Assembly (NCBI GenBank): GCA_963575745.1
Contig: CAUYUJ010003591.1
Location: forward strand, 1 to 64,000
Source of the DNA: Prorocentrum cordatum
Lineage: Eukaryota > Sar > Dinophyceae > Prorocentrales > Prorocentraceae
Reading direction: 5' to 3'
Length of the DNA: 64,000 nt
Both the position numbers and the translations under genes were made by a program. Below are positions 10,507 through 21,990 of the stretch, in pieces. A model generated the notes under the pieces. It was not told the DNA's origin. It searched no databases and saw only the letters and a program-made list of their open reading frames with translations. Position 1 is the first letter of the stretch; each line of letters opens with the position of its first letter.

Positions 10507-12744
10507 ACTGGGAGCCCGCGGTAAGCCGTCAACCAGGTCTTTCTGTTTCGGTCTTTACGGTCGACGGTGCAAGCTTTCCATGCCTAGTCGCTAGCAAGTG
10601 GCGGACGCATCGTGAGCAGGCGAAGCCTAACCGATCCAACGATCAGGAAGGCGAAAGCCAGAGCTCCAACGAGGAGGTGAAATCAAGAGCGCACGCCCGA
10701 CACACACACACACACACACACGCAAGCATGGCATGAAAGGCCAACAATCACAACTCGCATCATCTCAAATCCGAAATACGCTCGAACACCCCGCGGCAAG
10801 ACTAGAATCGCATGCTCAACGGCCGAGATCTCGGCATCAGTCACCGTCGAAGTTGGATCAATGGAGAAGGCCGCACTATACACCACAGTCCACATGATAT
10901 CGTGGCAGAGTGGTTGCCTCGCGACTCTCGATGCTCGCCCGACATAGATCTAGCATCCGACTCCCACACCGCCGCAAGAAACACCACCATCAAATCCAGC
11001 TCTGATGGCGCACAAGCGAAACACCTGATCAAGCTCTGGGGCGTATTGCACTATTCTGTCCTGATACACTGGTGACCCGCAGCGGGCCGTGTGAGTGAGC
11101 ACTGCTGCACGCATGTTCAACTCCCTGTATGCGTGGTCCACAATCTCTCTCCCGTGGGCGGCAGGCCGAATCTCAAACATAAAACACACCATATCCAACT
11201 GGTTAATCATCTGATTGGTCCTATCCTGAATAAAACGTTTAAGAACCCTCCAGACAACATGAACCCAAGACACCACCAGCAGACTATCTCCAGAGATATA
11301 CACAGGAATCTGACAAGAGTCGAGGTCGTAAACAACTTCCTTCACATTTTGCAAGGCAATCCGCGTCGCAAGTTTGTCGTTGTAGTTCTGGGTCCCCTCA
11401 AGAGTTCCAGGTTCCATAAGTTCGTGTTGGGCAACAATATGCACATCCTTCAAAGCCCCACGCGGGATGACCTGCCCCTTCCTCTCCGGAAAACTACTAA
11501 TCATAGTCCGCGTACAGAGATGCTCGCAAAACTATTGATATCCGGAGTTCGTCGGCACAAAAGACTCCCACTACTTCAGTCCGTAGAATTCACGAAATGG
11601 GAAAGCCCAGGATCGATGTCCCACCGCTTTGCCAGAACTGCCATGGCGGCGCTTGAGTTGTGATGCCTCGCGAAGTCGAAATATCACCCGAAGAAACTCA
11701 GATGTATCCGTCCTCAGTCTATCCCAAAAGGGACCGAAGGCAACAGTGACCATATGGTGATCACGCCACGTACGCTGGGAGGAAACCAGCTCCTCGTGGA
11801 TATCACAACGAAAGAGAAATATAAAGCCGACCGCGTCCTTAGCAGAGCCCCACTCAGAGCGCAAGCAGCGCTGCACCAACGTCGCAAACCCGTAGACATG
11901 ACCCCCGCGACTCATGGTAGCGCCGTCGAGTCCTTTCCACAGTAGCCCCATCCTCTCTCCGTGGCCGTCGGCACATACGACACAGGCGCCACCCCTTGAG
12001 ACCAGGCAACATATGTCAAGAGGAAGCACCTGAAGTGCACGTCTCCAAGCAGTATAGAGCAACACTCTGCACCTTATCATGATACCGAAAGAATGTGTCG
12101 CGGATGGCCACTGTCCTACTGCGAAAGAAATCCGCTTGCACGATTGGACCAAGCCCGTGCAACCTTTTTCGATATTCAACATCGGGGTGCGCAGGCAAGT
12201 ACGCGAAGTAAATCTCCTGGCCCAAGACACTGATCTTACACACCCGTCGCAGACTAAAACTTTCAAACTGCGTGCACGCTGGGATCACCAAATCCCCCCG
12301 AGTAAGAATCTCTCCGTTGCAACCAACCGTCGCAAGCTCGCCACATGTCATGTGAAGCAAACTGCTATTATTCCATCTCATGCCCCGATTGTGTAGTGGC
12401 AAGGTTAGATCGTGAATCATCTGAGCCAGCATGGAGGACGAAGACGAGACGAGATAGCAAGTGTCCGCCCACACAAATTGGTCGACAGTCAGCCGTCGCT
12501 CATACTCACCGCAGACACACTCCAGCACGGACCCCACCCCACGACTGTCCCAATCTCCAAATACTGGGCGCCACAAGGCACAGCTACTTAAGTTGAAGAG
12601 CAAAGGCCCCTCGGGACCTCCCGTCCTAATGCAGACGTCCCAGTTGATTTCGTGAATCGCCATCCTCTCCACCACCAAAGACCCCGTCGTGCAAGCAAGT
12701 GGTGCAAGCAACGCATATTGGAGATAAGCAGGGATATCGGCATG
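10507..12744 (-). pseudogene. 5'-truncated, frame-broken LINE copy (permuted RNase H clade)
   Basis: Minus-strand remnant of an ORF2 homologous to the intact LINE. The 3' terminus is at 10507. Reading N to C: RT palm from 12744 (PAYLQYALLAPLA) with RTGGPEGP and FVWADTCYLV, then WAFPFREFYG (about 11580), then YISGDSLLVVSWV (about 11290). After that come HAYRELNMRAAVLTHTAR (about 11110), AGFDGGVSCGG (about 10985) and TVTDAEISAVEHA (about 10830). The coding sense runs through three shifted frames with stops, and the RADEL aspartate is replaced (RAAVL), so it is inactive. The 5' end stops abruptly at the terminus of the next copy. It independently preserves the permuted order of RNase H motifs. 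Confidence 0.85.
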
Positions 12745-15700
12745 ACTGGGAGCCGGCGGTAAACCGTCAACCAGGTTTGTTTGTTCGTTTGTTTGTTTGT
12801 TTGGACTCGCATTCCCAGCTGAGAGCAGCTGGGCGAGAACAGGTCCCGCAAGAGCACCCGGGCAGCGCTAAGCAGCGCTCCGGCTGCCGACAATTCACAA
12901 TCCGTGACCGTAGCACCGTCTAGGAGCCACGCGGCCTCGGCCGCCTCCCTCCAAACGAGGGGAACGGCACTAGAAACAGCTAACTCATGCCCAGCTGAAA
13001 AAGAGCCCACGGTTCGCGCGGGAGCGAAACCTACCTCACTGGGATTACATTGAGTTTTGATTCAGACGATCTGAAGCCAGAAGACACATCCTGATCCTTG
13101 CTGGTCCACCCCGACATCAAGGCCTCCCTTGATAGCGCACGGCAAGAAATAAGTTTCGAAAAGGGGATCGGTAACATCGGGTTCTATAAAAGGTGCGGCC
13201 ACATCTGGCCTCATGCGTCAACTCGTCTGCACGTGTATTGTCCTCCCTGAATTCATGCCTCCATATCTCACGTCCTAAAGCCGCAGGCCTCAGTTTGAAA
13301 CACGTAGCAAGCTCATAGGCACTGTCAATCACGGCAGCTGTCCTTCTGCAGTAGCCACGAATCTCACACCGCCATCTCCCCTGCAACCAGGCGCAGATAA
13401 GTAGTGAGTCCCTTGAACTCGGCAGCAAAACCCTCCGAGGAAATGTCCCACACAGCCGCACGTTCCTGGATCATAGCGTAACGTAGTGAAAGTTTGGCGG
13501 ACTCTTTGGGGTCATGCTTGGGGTGCAGGGGGCTTGTCGCGATGTCGGCAGCCTCTGGATCGACCTCCTTCTGAGCCTCAGGGGAACCTCGAGGTCCGTC
13601 AGGAGAGCCCTTCCAAGACATCACAAAGTAATCATATACCTTAGTCTTGTGATATTGCGCAAGGAGTTGCTTCCAGACTACCCAGAATTGCGCCCAATCG
13701 CCCCGTACAGCATCCCACCATTTCTAACCAAAGAATTGAATGTAAGGGAATTGCCAAGACCGACCACCCACAGACACAGGACCTCCACGAAGCCGCTTAC
13801 CCGAACTAGACACAGCCCTATTGCCGTGTTGTCGTAAAACCTCTGTTAAAGTATCACGCGCCGTGACCCAACCAACGTTGTACATCATAAGCGCACGCCG
13901 AGAGTCTCGAAAAGCCCTCCTCCCTTTTGAGGCGGCAAGTGGCTCATCTCTGAAAGTATGGGCAGACCCCTCTCCAGTCGGCATCGGCTGTGAACGAGCA
14001 ATAGATCTAGCAACTTGCGAGCAGAGATCATCCAACCTCCTCTCCATATCCGTGATCCTCTCCTCCACCTCCATTGCAGCCGTTGCAAGTCTGCCCTCCC
14101 ACCGTCCCTCCACAAAGCGAACACGCTTCGTACGTTGAGTCGCGGGCCCCTCCACCTCCACCTCCATCCTTGTCGCCCTGTCCTCCTCCAATGATAGTAG
14201 GTATTGTCGCGTCGAGCGCATCATACCCCAGCTCTTCCAGCATAGCATCTGCACAGCCGATGGAAAACCTCCTTCGCAGAAGAGTGATCTGACTCGTGTC
14301 AGCGCAGCTGGTCGCCATACCTCCCACCCCATATCTCCTGGCTTCCTCCCCCCTGGCATTCTCAGAAGGCACATGCCCTCGAACGCCTGGATAACCCCCA
14401 CACATTCAACGTCAATCGCGATAGCCTCCGCTGCGTATGAAAGGCGACTCTGCACGGTCGATTGGCATCGACGGAACTTCTTCACAAGTGGCATCGCCAT
14501 ACAAGTAAAATACTGCAACTGCGGGAAGAATGCCTCACGGACCTGGTGGGCGCGCTGCTGCACATCCTGGTGGGTGGAAGTAATAGTTCTGGGGGTCTGA
14601 TATCCCAGCACTTTCAAACTATCAACATTCTTGAATGGCACAGTCCGTGATCCTATCTGGACCGTGACCGTATCAGTGTACTGGGTACCACACACCATCA
14701 TCTCCAGGCTATCCTCGTTCCATTCCATCCCCCAATCCCTGGGAGCAGTTGTGAAGGCGGTGGCCGCCTCCTGCGCCTCTGGCGCAGTCTTAGCGGCAAG
14801 GAAAATATGATCTGCCCAAAGAGCATGGTTCCAACACGCGTAGCGACATGGGTCGTCATGAAATGGAATCTCGACTCCAATGCAACGTCGGTCTAAGTGA
14901 GCAATCACGCCACGCCACATCGCAATCGTTACAACCGTGAAAGCGATAGGTGGCTCAGTGCCGCCAGTGCGTAGCGATCTATCCCATTGCACGTTCGGGG
15001 TTGGCACTCCTTCAAACAACACCGTGCAAGAAGTAACCGGGAGACGCTCCAACAATGCATATTGCAATCGTGCACGGGCCCCCAAGGCCGTCATCGCTCT
15101 CGAGACCGTCGGCAACATCACAGCATCAAACGCACGCTCAATGACACAACTGAGAAGCCACGCAGTATGATCCCTTCCCCCTGTAGAAGCACGTTGTGCA
15201 ATGCATTTCATGGCAGATGAAAACTCCCAGCACCGCCGTCCGCTAGTAAAGCCGTAAGTCTCCATTTCACTCAGAAAGGGTTCCACACATCGTTCCAATA
15301 AGATCGTCACACATGTGAGATACCACTTAGCCAAGGTGTTTCCAACGAGCAAGTTTCGCGTCTGTCGCAGTGTCTCAAGTTTACTCGTCTTCGGCATGAG
15401 CGCTGGGTAGACCTCCTGCCATTATCTTGGCGTCGGGCGAAGCCCATTGAATATATCACAGAACACATTTGGGATAGCACGAACTGATCGCCACGAGAGA
15501 GATTTGAGAAGCTCAACCGAGATGCCGCTGGGCCCACTGGCCCGTCCTGTTCGAAGTGTGCTCCGCGCCTGCAGAATGATAGTGAATGTAATCGTAAATG
15601 CGTTATCGGAAGAGGCTGTAGATTGAGATGCGTGGCGACGTAGTAGACACAAGCTCCCGATTCCGAGATCTAGAGCCATCACAAGTCATACTCTGCACAG

Positions 15701-16100
15701 CATATCGTTTCACCTCCTCTCCCCAAAGTTCCCTGTCCTCCGTCATCATAGTTCAGAATCCCTATCCCCTCCACCTGCGTCCGTCACCCTCAAGTCCGCC
15801 ACACGTGCCCCCCCCCCCCTTCCTGGACGGCAACGCCTCCCACTCCACCTTCCGTCGGCGATATTCCCACGCAAGCGGTCTGATACGACGCCTAATGTCC
15901 CGTGCCAGCGCTCTGCCCTTCCGAGCGCGCGCTTCCCTAAGCTGGACTTCAAGTTCGGCATGTTGGGGAGTTCTACTCGGCGGAGGGCCTCGGGAGTATC
16001 TGGGAGCCCGCACCGTGAGAAGCGGCAACGCATGTCCGCCAAACGTTTCAGCGAGACGTTGGGGGGGGGCACCGTCGGGATCTGAACGCCCGTCAGAACC
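12745..16100 (-). pseudogene. 5'-truncated, frame-broken LINE copy (permuted RNase H clade)
   Basis: The terminus is at 12745 (ACTGGGAGCCGGCGGTAAAC) followed by a GTTT repeat. Minus-strand coding blocks, N to C: a linker with RTPQHAELEVQLREARARK (about 15950), RT start SGPSGISVELLKSLSW, and a 557-codon open block at 13724-15397. That block carries FTSGRRCWEFSSAMKCIA, RTGGTEPPIAF and NHALWADHIFL. Then come YFVMSWKG (about 13620), RDSLLICAWLQGRW (about 13400), HEFREDNTRADELTHEAR (about 13230), a GGLDVGV block (about 13110) and ATVTDCELSAAGALL (about 12900). The motif A aspartate is lost (SCVIERAFD) and there are stops and frameshifts, so it is dead. The EEP domain is missing. Confidence 0.85.
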
Positions 16101-16306
16101 AATCAGGTTACCGCCGGGGAGCGTCGTAGAGCTCTTTTCTCGCACAGCGCTGCTCGGAACACATGGAGGGAGCGAGCCTGAGCCCGAGCCCAAGCCCGAG
16201 CCCGACTACTGATGAGTCTGAATCGGTTTCATTAAGCATCAGCTCTGTAGCTCTCCGAAATCTCGAGTTAAGTACAGAAAACCGTGAACGCTCGTCGGGT
16301 CGACCA
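16101..16306 (+). mobile_element. Hybrid SINE-like fragment (family B start, 177-unit end)
   Basis: It starts with the second hairpin arm (AGGTTACCGCCGGGGAGC) and the family B block CTCGCACAGCGCTGCTCGGA. It then switches to a part-unit of the 177-bp repeat (TCAGCTCTGTAGCTCTCCGA), ending GGGTCGACCA before the next ACTGG. GAGCCC repeats lie in between. Confidence 0.5.
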
Positions 16307-16560
16307 ACTGGCGCCGGCGGTAAGGGGTCAATCTGGTCACCGCCGGGACCTCGCAGAGCTCCTGGCACGCTAAAGTGCTGAGAATCGAAGCAGAGAGCTT
16401 CGCAGAAGATTTTCTTGAAATCTTGATTTTGTAATTTTCGATGTCCATATAAGGTCGGTTCCTGGAAGTCACTCACTCGGGAGAGCTGAGCTGCTCTGGG
16501 AACAAAGTTTATATGCGTATGCTTAGCGTAAAAATCTGCTTTCTCAAAATAAATGGTTAA
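16307..16560 (+). mobile_element. SINE-like element, family C
   Basis: It begins ACTGGCGCCGGCGGTAAGGG, then GGTCACCGCCGGGA and CGCAGAGCTCCTGGCACGC. Family C landmarks follow: AGAATCGAAGCAGAGAGCTT and ATATGCGTATGCTTAGCG. Confidence 0.6.
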
Positions 16561-16938
16561 ACTTGGAACCGGCGGTAAACCGCCAAGGTTACCGCCGGAA
16601 ACCTGGTAGAGCTTTTTTCTTGCACGGCGCTCGTCGGAACACATGAAGAAAGCTCCTGGAGCGAGAAACAAAAAACTCGAAAAATCACGTTTTGCTGTTT
16701 TCATCCAACGTCGGTTCCTCCGAGTATTTGGATAGTGATACTGTACCTACGGACCTGAGAATTTGACTGCAGACGCGGCATAACCCACAACAGGTGCGAA
16801 AAATCTAGTTTATCAAAATGAATGGTCAAATGTCTTTCAAATCTCAGGAAAACCGACCCCAGGTCACCACATTGTCTCTTAACGTCGGGTCGACCAACTA
16901 GCTCCACCCCGCGCCGGAATCCTCTAGCTCATCGATAA
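16561..16938 (+). mobile_element. SINE-like element, family B
   Basis: The terminus is GGAACCGGCGGTAAACCGCC with second arm TTACCGCCGG. Body landmarks are GGATAGTGATACTGTACCTA, GACGCGGCATAACCCAC, GGTGCGAAAAATCTAG and a GGGTCGACCAACTAGCTCCA end block. A further insertion follows at 16939. Confidence 0.65.
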
Positions 16939-18188
16939 CTGGCGCTGGCGGTGAATCGTCAACCTGGTTTTTCGAATTTGAGTCAGGGCGCGGACAGCTG
17001 TGACAGCTGAGCCCTAAGACTCCCAAACGGAGCACAGGGTAGCTAGAGAAGGCACCTCTTATCATCACACTGCCGAGCCACTGAGGCATAGGCATCGGAA
17101 TAGGATGCAGGAACAAGGAAAAGGATGCAGCACAACATGTGAGAATGCAAAGGTGCTGGAACAGGTTAGAGAATGGTGTAAGAGCTGGTTGAAACGCTAC
17201 CCAAAACGTGTTCCACGGCCATACAATGCCGTTTTACTGCATTGATCAAAGCAACAGCCGATCAGCAGCATATACTTCCACAGACCGCCCTCCAACGAAG
17301 AAACCGTGGAGGCCGACTAGTTCATGTTTACGTTGTATATCCAGCGCCAGGCGCCAGTTAAGGCCACAGTTAAGGCCAAAAGGTTACACAAAGGTTCCTA
17401 ATGTGGCTCTGCAAGCGTTGTTCCATCAACCGTTGAGCACCACTTGAGTAGAATGTTAAGCACCGCCAATGTCCGAAGCACCACCCTGCAATACGGTGCA
17501 TCCTTATCTTGTCCAACCGACACAGCCCACAGGTTCTCTGGATGTCCGCGTCCTCCTCCCCATCACGGCGCAAAGCCTCACAGAAACGTTGCAGAGCAGC
17601 CTGCTTCAAGTAAAAATTTGCCCTCACTCGCTGGGTGGCCATATTATCCCATGCGTGGGAGGCCGCATCCGAATCAGCGTCCTCATCGCACTCTGATTGA
17701 TAGTTATGCAACTCATCCACCTCCGTCTCCTTGTCGCCTTCGGGCAACAAGGGCACAATTGGGGCGGGTAGAGCGGAAGAAACTGAATCGTGAAAAGAGG
17801 ACGGAGGTTGGGGAGGATCGCAAGTAGATTGATGGGCCGACTTTGACATAGAAGAGCCAGTTAGAACTGCCTGAGCCTTCGCCCTTGCCCGCCTCCTGTT
17901 TCTGCGGTGCCTCTGGCCTTTCCCACGGCCAGCATCCTCCTCAGGAGTCGGCGCCTCCTCGGGACTCTCAATTCCCATTCGAAGTTTGTATGCCTTGAGC
18001 GCCTCGATCCGAGCATGAAACTCATCTTTCGGGAGCCGTTCGAATTCCCGCCAAAGAGCAACTGCATCGTCATTGGCACGGGCCCAGTCCCTGGCAGCCT
18101 GACACTCAGATCGATTGCTCTGCAACTCATCTGAACAGAGCCGGGAAGAAGATGCACAGTTATCTTTACGCTGGTCAACTTCGCACTC
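16939..18188 (-). mobile_element. Retroposed ORF-bearing segment with LINE-type 3' terminus
   Basis: It opens ACTGGCGCTGGCGGTGAATC, GTCAACCTGG, TTTTTCG, which is the terminus of the intact LINE including the missing second hairpin arm. The segment then contains a ~290-codon minus-strand ORF ending at 17370 and about 430 bp of 3' flank. It is interrupted at about 18189 by a family C element. No reverse transcriptase sequence is present. It could be a passenger mobilised in trans or part of an unrelated LINE. Confidence 0.45.
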
Positions 18189-18233
18189 TCCGCGGGTTAT
18201 CGCCGGGAACCTCATCGAGCTCCTTGCACGCAC
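17370..18233 (-). CDS. Hypothetical ORF in a retroposed segment, probably 5'-truncated
   Basis: 287 codons. The first ~15 residues lie in family C repeat sequence, so the true N-terminus is lost. Seen: a charged segment (about 45-90) with ARANDDAVALWREFERLPKD, a very basic stretch (GKGQRHRRNRRRARAKAQ, about 110-130) that could bind nucleic acid or direct nuclear import, and an acidic stretch (GDKETEVDELHNYQSECDED). Near the C-terminus is CGLCRLDKIRMHRIAGWC, a CxxC followed by further Cys/His that might bind zinc. No family recognised. The nearby LINE-type terminus (16939) suggests retroposition in minus-strand sense. It could be a retrogene, an ORF1-like protein of another element, or chance. 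Confidence 0.35.
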   Translation of the reverse strand: MRARSSMRFPAITRGECEVDQRKDNCASSSRLCSDELQSNRSECQAARDWARANDDAVALWREFERLPKDEFHARIEALKAYKLRMGIESPEEAPTPEEDAGRGKGQRHRRNRRRARAKAQAVLTGSSMSKSAHQSTCDPPQPPSSFHDSVSSALPAPIVPLLPEGDKETEVDELHNYQSECDEDADSDAASHAWDNMATQRVRANFYLKQAALQRFCEALRRDGEEDADIQRTCGLCRLDKIRMHRIAGWCFGHWRCLTFYSSGAQRLMEQRLQSHIRNLCVTFWP

Positions 18234-18696
18234 TAGAGTGCTTAGAATCGAACCAGAACTTCGCAGAAGATTTTCTTGAAATCTTCATTTTTGTAATTTT
18301 CGATACTCATACGAGGTCCGTTCCTGGAAGTCAACCCATAGTGAAACTCCCTCGGGAGAGCTGAGCTGCTCTGGGAACAAAGTTCATATGCGTATGCTTA
18401 GCGTAAAAATCTGCTTTTTCAATGGTCAACTATCTTTCAAATCTTAGCAAAACCGACCCAAAGTCCCCACTTTGTCCGCCCGGGCCAGCTCGACCAACTA
18501 GCTCCACCCCGCGCCGGAATTCCTCTAGCTCAATGCCGAAGAGCTCTACGAGGTACGAAGAGCTCTACGAGGTACTCATCGATGCCGAAGCTCTACGAGG
18601 TACTCTTTAAGCTTCCAGCAATTAGCTAAGAGAAGCTCTACGAGTTACTTGGTAGCGTTCAAAACCCGGAGAGCGAAAGACTCTCGGTGACAGAAA
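18189..18696 (+). mobile_element. SINE-like element, family C, plus end modules
   Basis: The first arm is lost; it begins GGGTTATCGCCGGGAACCTC. Family C body (GAGTGCTTAGAATCGAACCA, TATGCGTATGCTTAGCG) to a CCAACTAGCTCCACCCCGCG block. Three short GAAGAGCTCTACGAGGTAC modules and a CTTCCAGCAATTAGCTAAG module follow, ending CAGAAA before the next insertion. Confidence 0.55.
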
Positions 18697-19051
18697 ACTG
18701 GCGCCGGCGGTGAACCGTCAACCAAGCCACCCCCGGGAACCTCGTAGAGCTCCTTGCACGCGTAAGACTGCCCAGAATCAACGCAGAGAACTTCGCAATG
18801 GCTTTGAAAAAATGTTTAATTTTCAATTTTTCATTACAATTTCAGGTCAGGTCCCTGACTTCGCTCGGGAGAATTTGTCGACGGAATGAGCTAAGAATTT
18901 CAGAAATAACTTCTGTAAGGGAAAGCTTCGCTCTGCACAATTATGAGCCCAAATGAATGGTTAGAACAACAAAATCGGCTGAGCCAGGCCGCAAAAGGTA
19001 TGATTGCGTCCCCTTTCGAAATTTCGCCAACTAGCTCCACCCTGTCGCCGA
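18697..19051 (+). mobile_element. SINE-like element, family C
   Basis: It begins ACTGGCGCCGGCGGTGAACC with a mutated second arm (CCACCCCCGGGA) and CTCGTAGAGCTCCTTGCACG. The tail contains AAGCTTCGCTCTGCACAATT and CGGCTGAGCCAGGC, also found at 45750-45900, then CCAACTAGCTCCACCCTG. Confidence 0.6.
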
Positions 19052-20070
19052 ACTGGGCGCCGGCGGTAAACCGTCAACCTTTCTTACCGCCGGGGGACGC
19101 GTAGAGCTTCCTGACCATATATAATGTCAAAAAACTTGCAGAGAACGAGCAGTTTTTCAGCCCGAGCGATTTCAGATCTCTCGAAGCAACAGCCGAACGC
19201 CCCTGATGCTTCTGGATCGTTTGCTCTACATACCAGCTCGTAGCTATCCTACACCCCGAGTTCAATACAGAAAAAAGACAACACCTGCCAAGGTGACTTG
19301 AAGAATACGAATAGCTTTGCGGACCTAGCCCGAGTAGCAAGCCCAGTTCAGACCTCTGGATGCAACAGACGAACCTGCACGATGATACTGAATCAGTTTC
19401 TGTGCGCATCAGCTCTGTAGCTCTCCTACCGCCCGAGTCACGTGCGATAATCGACAGCATCTCTCAAGATGACTCGAACGATACGAATAGTTTCGCAAAC
19501 CTAGCTCGAGTAGCAGACCGAGTTCAAACATCTTAATATGACAGGCGGACGCGCCTGATGCCTTCAAATCGATTCCTGTGATTGCCAGCCCTGTAGCCCC
19601 CCCTAGAGCCCGAGTTAAGTGCAGAAAACCGACAGCACCTCTCAAGATGACTCGAACAGTACGAATAGCTTCGCGGACCTAGCTCGGGCAGCAGACCGAG
19701 TTGAGAGCTCTAGACTCAACAGACCAACGCGCCTCATCATTCTGAATCCGTTTATGTAAGCATCAGCTCTGTAGCTGCTCTATAGCTCGAGTTAAGTACA
19801 AAAAAAACCGTCAACGCGTGTCAAGATGACTCAAAACGGCCGATCCCGCCGCAACGCTTTTTGGCAGTAAAAGGTACCCGATCAAGCTGAGATCAAGACG
19901 GCGAGCGGGAATCAGATCGAATATGCTGGGAAAAAATACTAGAGCTCTAACAAATGGTTGAATTTCGAGAACAAAATTTTCATCCGACCAAAAGTCAGCA
20001 AAAGGTCCGTCGAGATTTTTCTTGCCAACTAGCTCTCCAGCGCCCCGGAATTACTTTTAAGCTTCCAGCA
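19052..20070 (+). mobile_element. Family A composite element (hairpin + 177-bp array)
   Basis: It starts ACTGGGCGCCGGCGGTAAAC, CGTCAACCTTTC, TTACCGCCGGGGG, then GAGCTTCCTGACC and ATATATAATGTC. About four 177-bp units follow (each with AAGATGACTCGAA and GCAGACCGAGTT blocks). The far end is unique to the family: ACGGCCGATCCCGCC, GATCGAGCTGAGATCAAGA-like, AAAATTTTCAACCGACCAAA-like, then GCCAACTAGCTCTCCAGCGC and CTTCCAGCA. The next copy is inserted at the CAACT position. Confidence 0.75.
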
Positions 20071-21165
20071 ACTGGGCGCCGGCGGTAAACCGTCAACCTT
20101 TCTTACCGCCGGGGGACTCGTAGAGCTCCCTGACCATACATGATGTCGAAAAAAATTGCAGAGAACGAAAAGCTTTTCAGCCCAAGCGATTTAAGACCTC
20201 TCGATGCAACAGCCGAACGCCCGTGATGCTTCTGGATCGTCTTTTATGCGTACGAGCTCTGTCGCTCCCCTACAGCCCAACCGACAGCACCTCTCAAGAT
20301 CACTCGAACAATACGAATAACTTCGCGAACCTAGCTCGAGTATTAGACCGAGTTCAGACCTCTGAATGCGACAGGCGGACGCGTCTGATGTCTCCGAATC
20401 GATTCCTGTGATTACCAGCCCTGCAGCCCCCCTACAGCCCGAGTTAAGTGCAGAAAACCGACAGCACCTCTCAAGATGACTCGAACAATACGAATAGTTT
20501 TGCAAACATAGCTCGGGCAGCAGACCGAGTTCCGAGCTCTGGATTCGACAGGCGGACGCGCCTGATGTCTCTAAACCGATCCCTGTGATTACCAGCCCTG
20601 TAGCCCCCCTACAGCCCGAGTTAAGTACTAAAAACTGACAGCATCTCTCAAGATGACTCGAACAATACGAACAGCTTCGCGAACCTAGCTCGGGCAGCAG
20701 ACCGAGTTCAGAGCTCTCGAATGAACAGACAACGCGACTGATGATTCTGAATCGGTTCTGTAAGTACCAGCTGTGTAGCTGTCCTATAGCTCGAGTTAAG
20801 TACAAAAAACCGACAACGCCTGTCGAGATGACTCGAAACGGCCGATCCCGCCTGGGCGCTTTTTGACAGTTAAAGGTATCCGATCGAGCTGAGATCAAGA
20901 CGTCGAGCGGGAATCAGATCGAATATCACGGGAAAAAATACTAGAGCTCTAACGAATGGTTGAATTGCGATAACAAAATTTTCAACCGACCAAAAGTCAG
21001 CAAAAGGTCCGTCGAGATTCTTCTTGCCAACTAGCTCTCCAGCGCGCCGGAATTACTCTTAAGCTTCCAGCAACTAGCTAAGGGAAGCTCTACGAGTTAC
21101 TAGCTAAGGGAAGCTCTACGAGTTACTCCTCTAGCTCTGTTACCATCAGAGCTCTACGAGGTACT
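20071..21165 (+). mobile_element. Family A composite element
   Basis: Complete by the same landmarks as the preceding copy. Unit anchors at 20284, 20461 and 20638 are spaced exactly 177 bp. A 235-codon minus-strand open frame through it is a 59-residue periodic artefact. The far end carries two CTAGCTAAGGGAAGCTCTAC modules and one GAGCTCTACGAGGTACTTGG module (21070-21165). Confidence 0.75.
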
Positions 21166-21587
21166 TGGTAGTGTCCAATCGCGTCGGCGATGAACCGTCA
21201 ACCTGGGCACCGCCAGGAACCTCGGCTCCTTGCAGGCAGTGCCCACTTGGTAGCGTCCAAACCCGGAGAGCGAGGAGACCCTTCGGGATGGAAAATCTTT
21301 CCAAGAGAGCTCCCTGGGGCCCCCCTGAAGCGCTGCGAAAGCACTGCCAGGCACGCCCCCATGCGTGCCTGCACGCGTGCCGGCACGCGTGCCGGCACGC
21401 GTGGACGCTTGCCTTCCTGCAATGCTCTGTCAGACCCCCCTCGGGCGTCTGCAGAGCTCTGTCAAACCCTTCTGAAGCGATCCTGCATTGCTGCGGACCC
21501 GCTGCCGGCCCGGGCCAGGCGCTGCGGGGATCGTGAACCGGCGGAGATGGGCTGCTGGCGGGCACCACCGTCTGGCTTTCTAATCTA
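21166..21587 (+). mobile_element. GC-rich element, family D, copy 1
   Basis: A variant hairpin start (GATGAACCGTCAACCTGGGC, ACCGCCAGGAAC) leads into GC-rich sequence with a run of GTGCCGGCACGC palindromes (about 21370-21405). The end block is GCTGCGGGGATCGTGAACC, GGCGGAGATGGGCTGCTGGC, GGGCACCACCGTC. That end block recurs at 23940 and 24605. Confidence 0.55.
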
Positions 21588-21990
21588 ACTGGGAGCCGGC
21601 GGTAAACCGTCAACCAGGTTACCGCCGGGAGCCTCGTAGAGCTCTTTTCTCGCATCTCGCTGCTCGGAACAATGGGAGAAGCTCCCCTACGCATGAGCTC
21701 AAAAACTTGAAAAATTACGTTTTTCAGTTGTTACCAAAAGTCAGTTGCTCCAAGTGTTTTGATAGTAATACTGCACCTACGAACCTGAGAATTTAACTGG
21801 CAGACGCGACAAAACCCACTACAGGTGCGAAAAATCTGGTTTCTCAAAATGAATCGTCAAATATCTTTCAATCATAGCAAAACCGACCCAAGGTCACCAC
21901 ATTGTCTCTTAAGGTCGGGTCGGCGAACTAGCTCCACCCTGCGCCCGAATTCCTCAGAGCTTATCTTGCCGAAGAACTCTACGAGGTACA
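21588..21990 (+). mobile_element. SINE-like element, family B
   Basis: It starts ACTGGGAGCCGGCGGTAAAC with perfect arms CCGGCGGTAA / TTACCGCCGG. Body landmarks: TTGATAGTAATACTGCACCT?-type block (TTTTGATAGTAATACTGC), GACGCGACAAAACCCACTAC, GAAAAATCTGGTTTCTC, and the AACTAGCTCCACCCTGCGCC end block, ending GAACTCTACGAGGTACA. Confidence 0.7.

Noticed and set aside
13724-15397. 557-codon RT frame as an active gene
   Set aside because: Motif A aspartate is lost, upstream and downstream domains are frame-broken, and the EEP domain is absent; treated as part of a dead LINE copy.
20191-20898. 235-codon frame and similar 100-185-codon frames in 177-bp arrays
   Set aside because: 59-residue repeats caused by a repeat length divisible by three; stops appear at random between copies and the strand of the frame follows array orientation.
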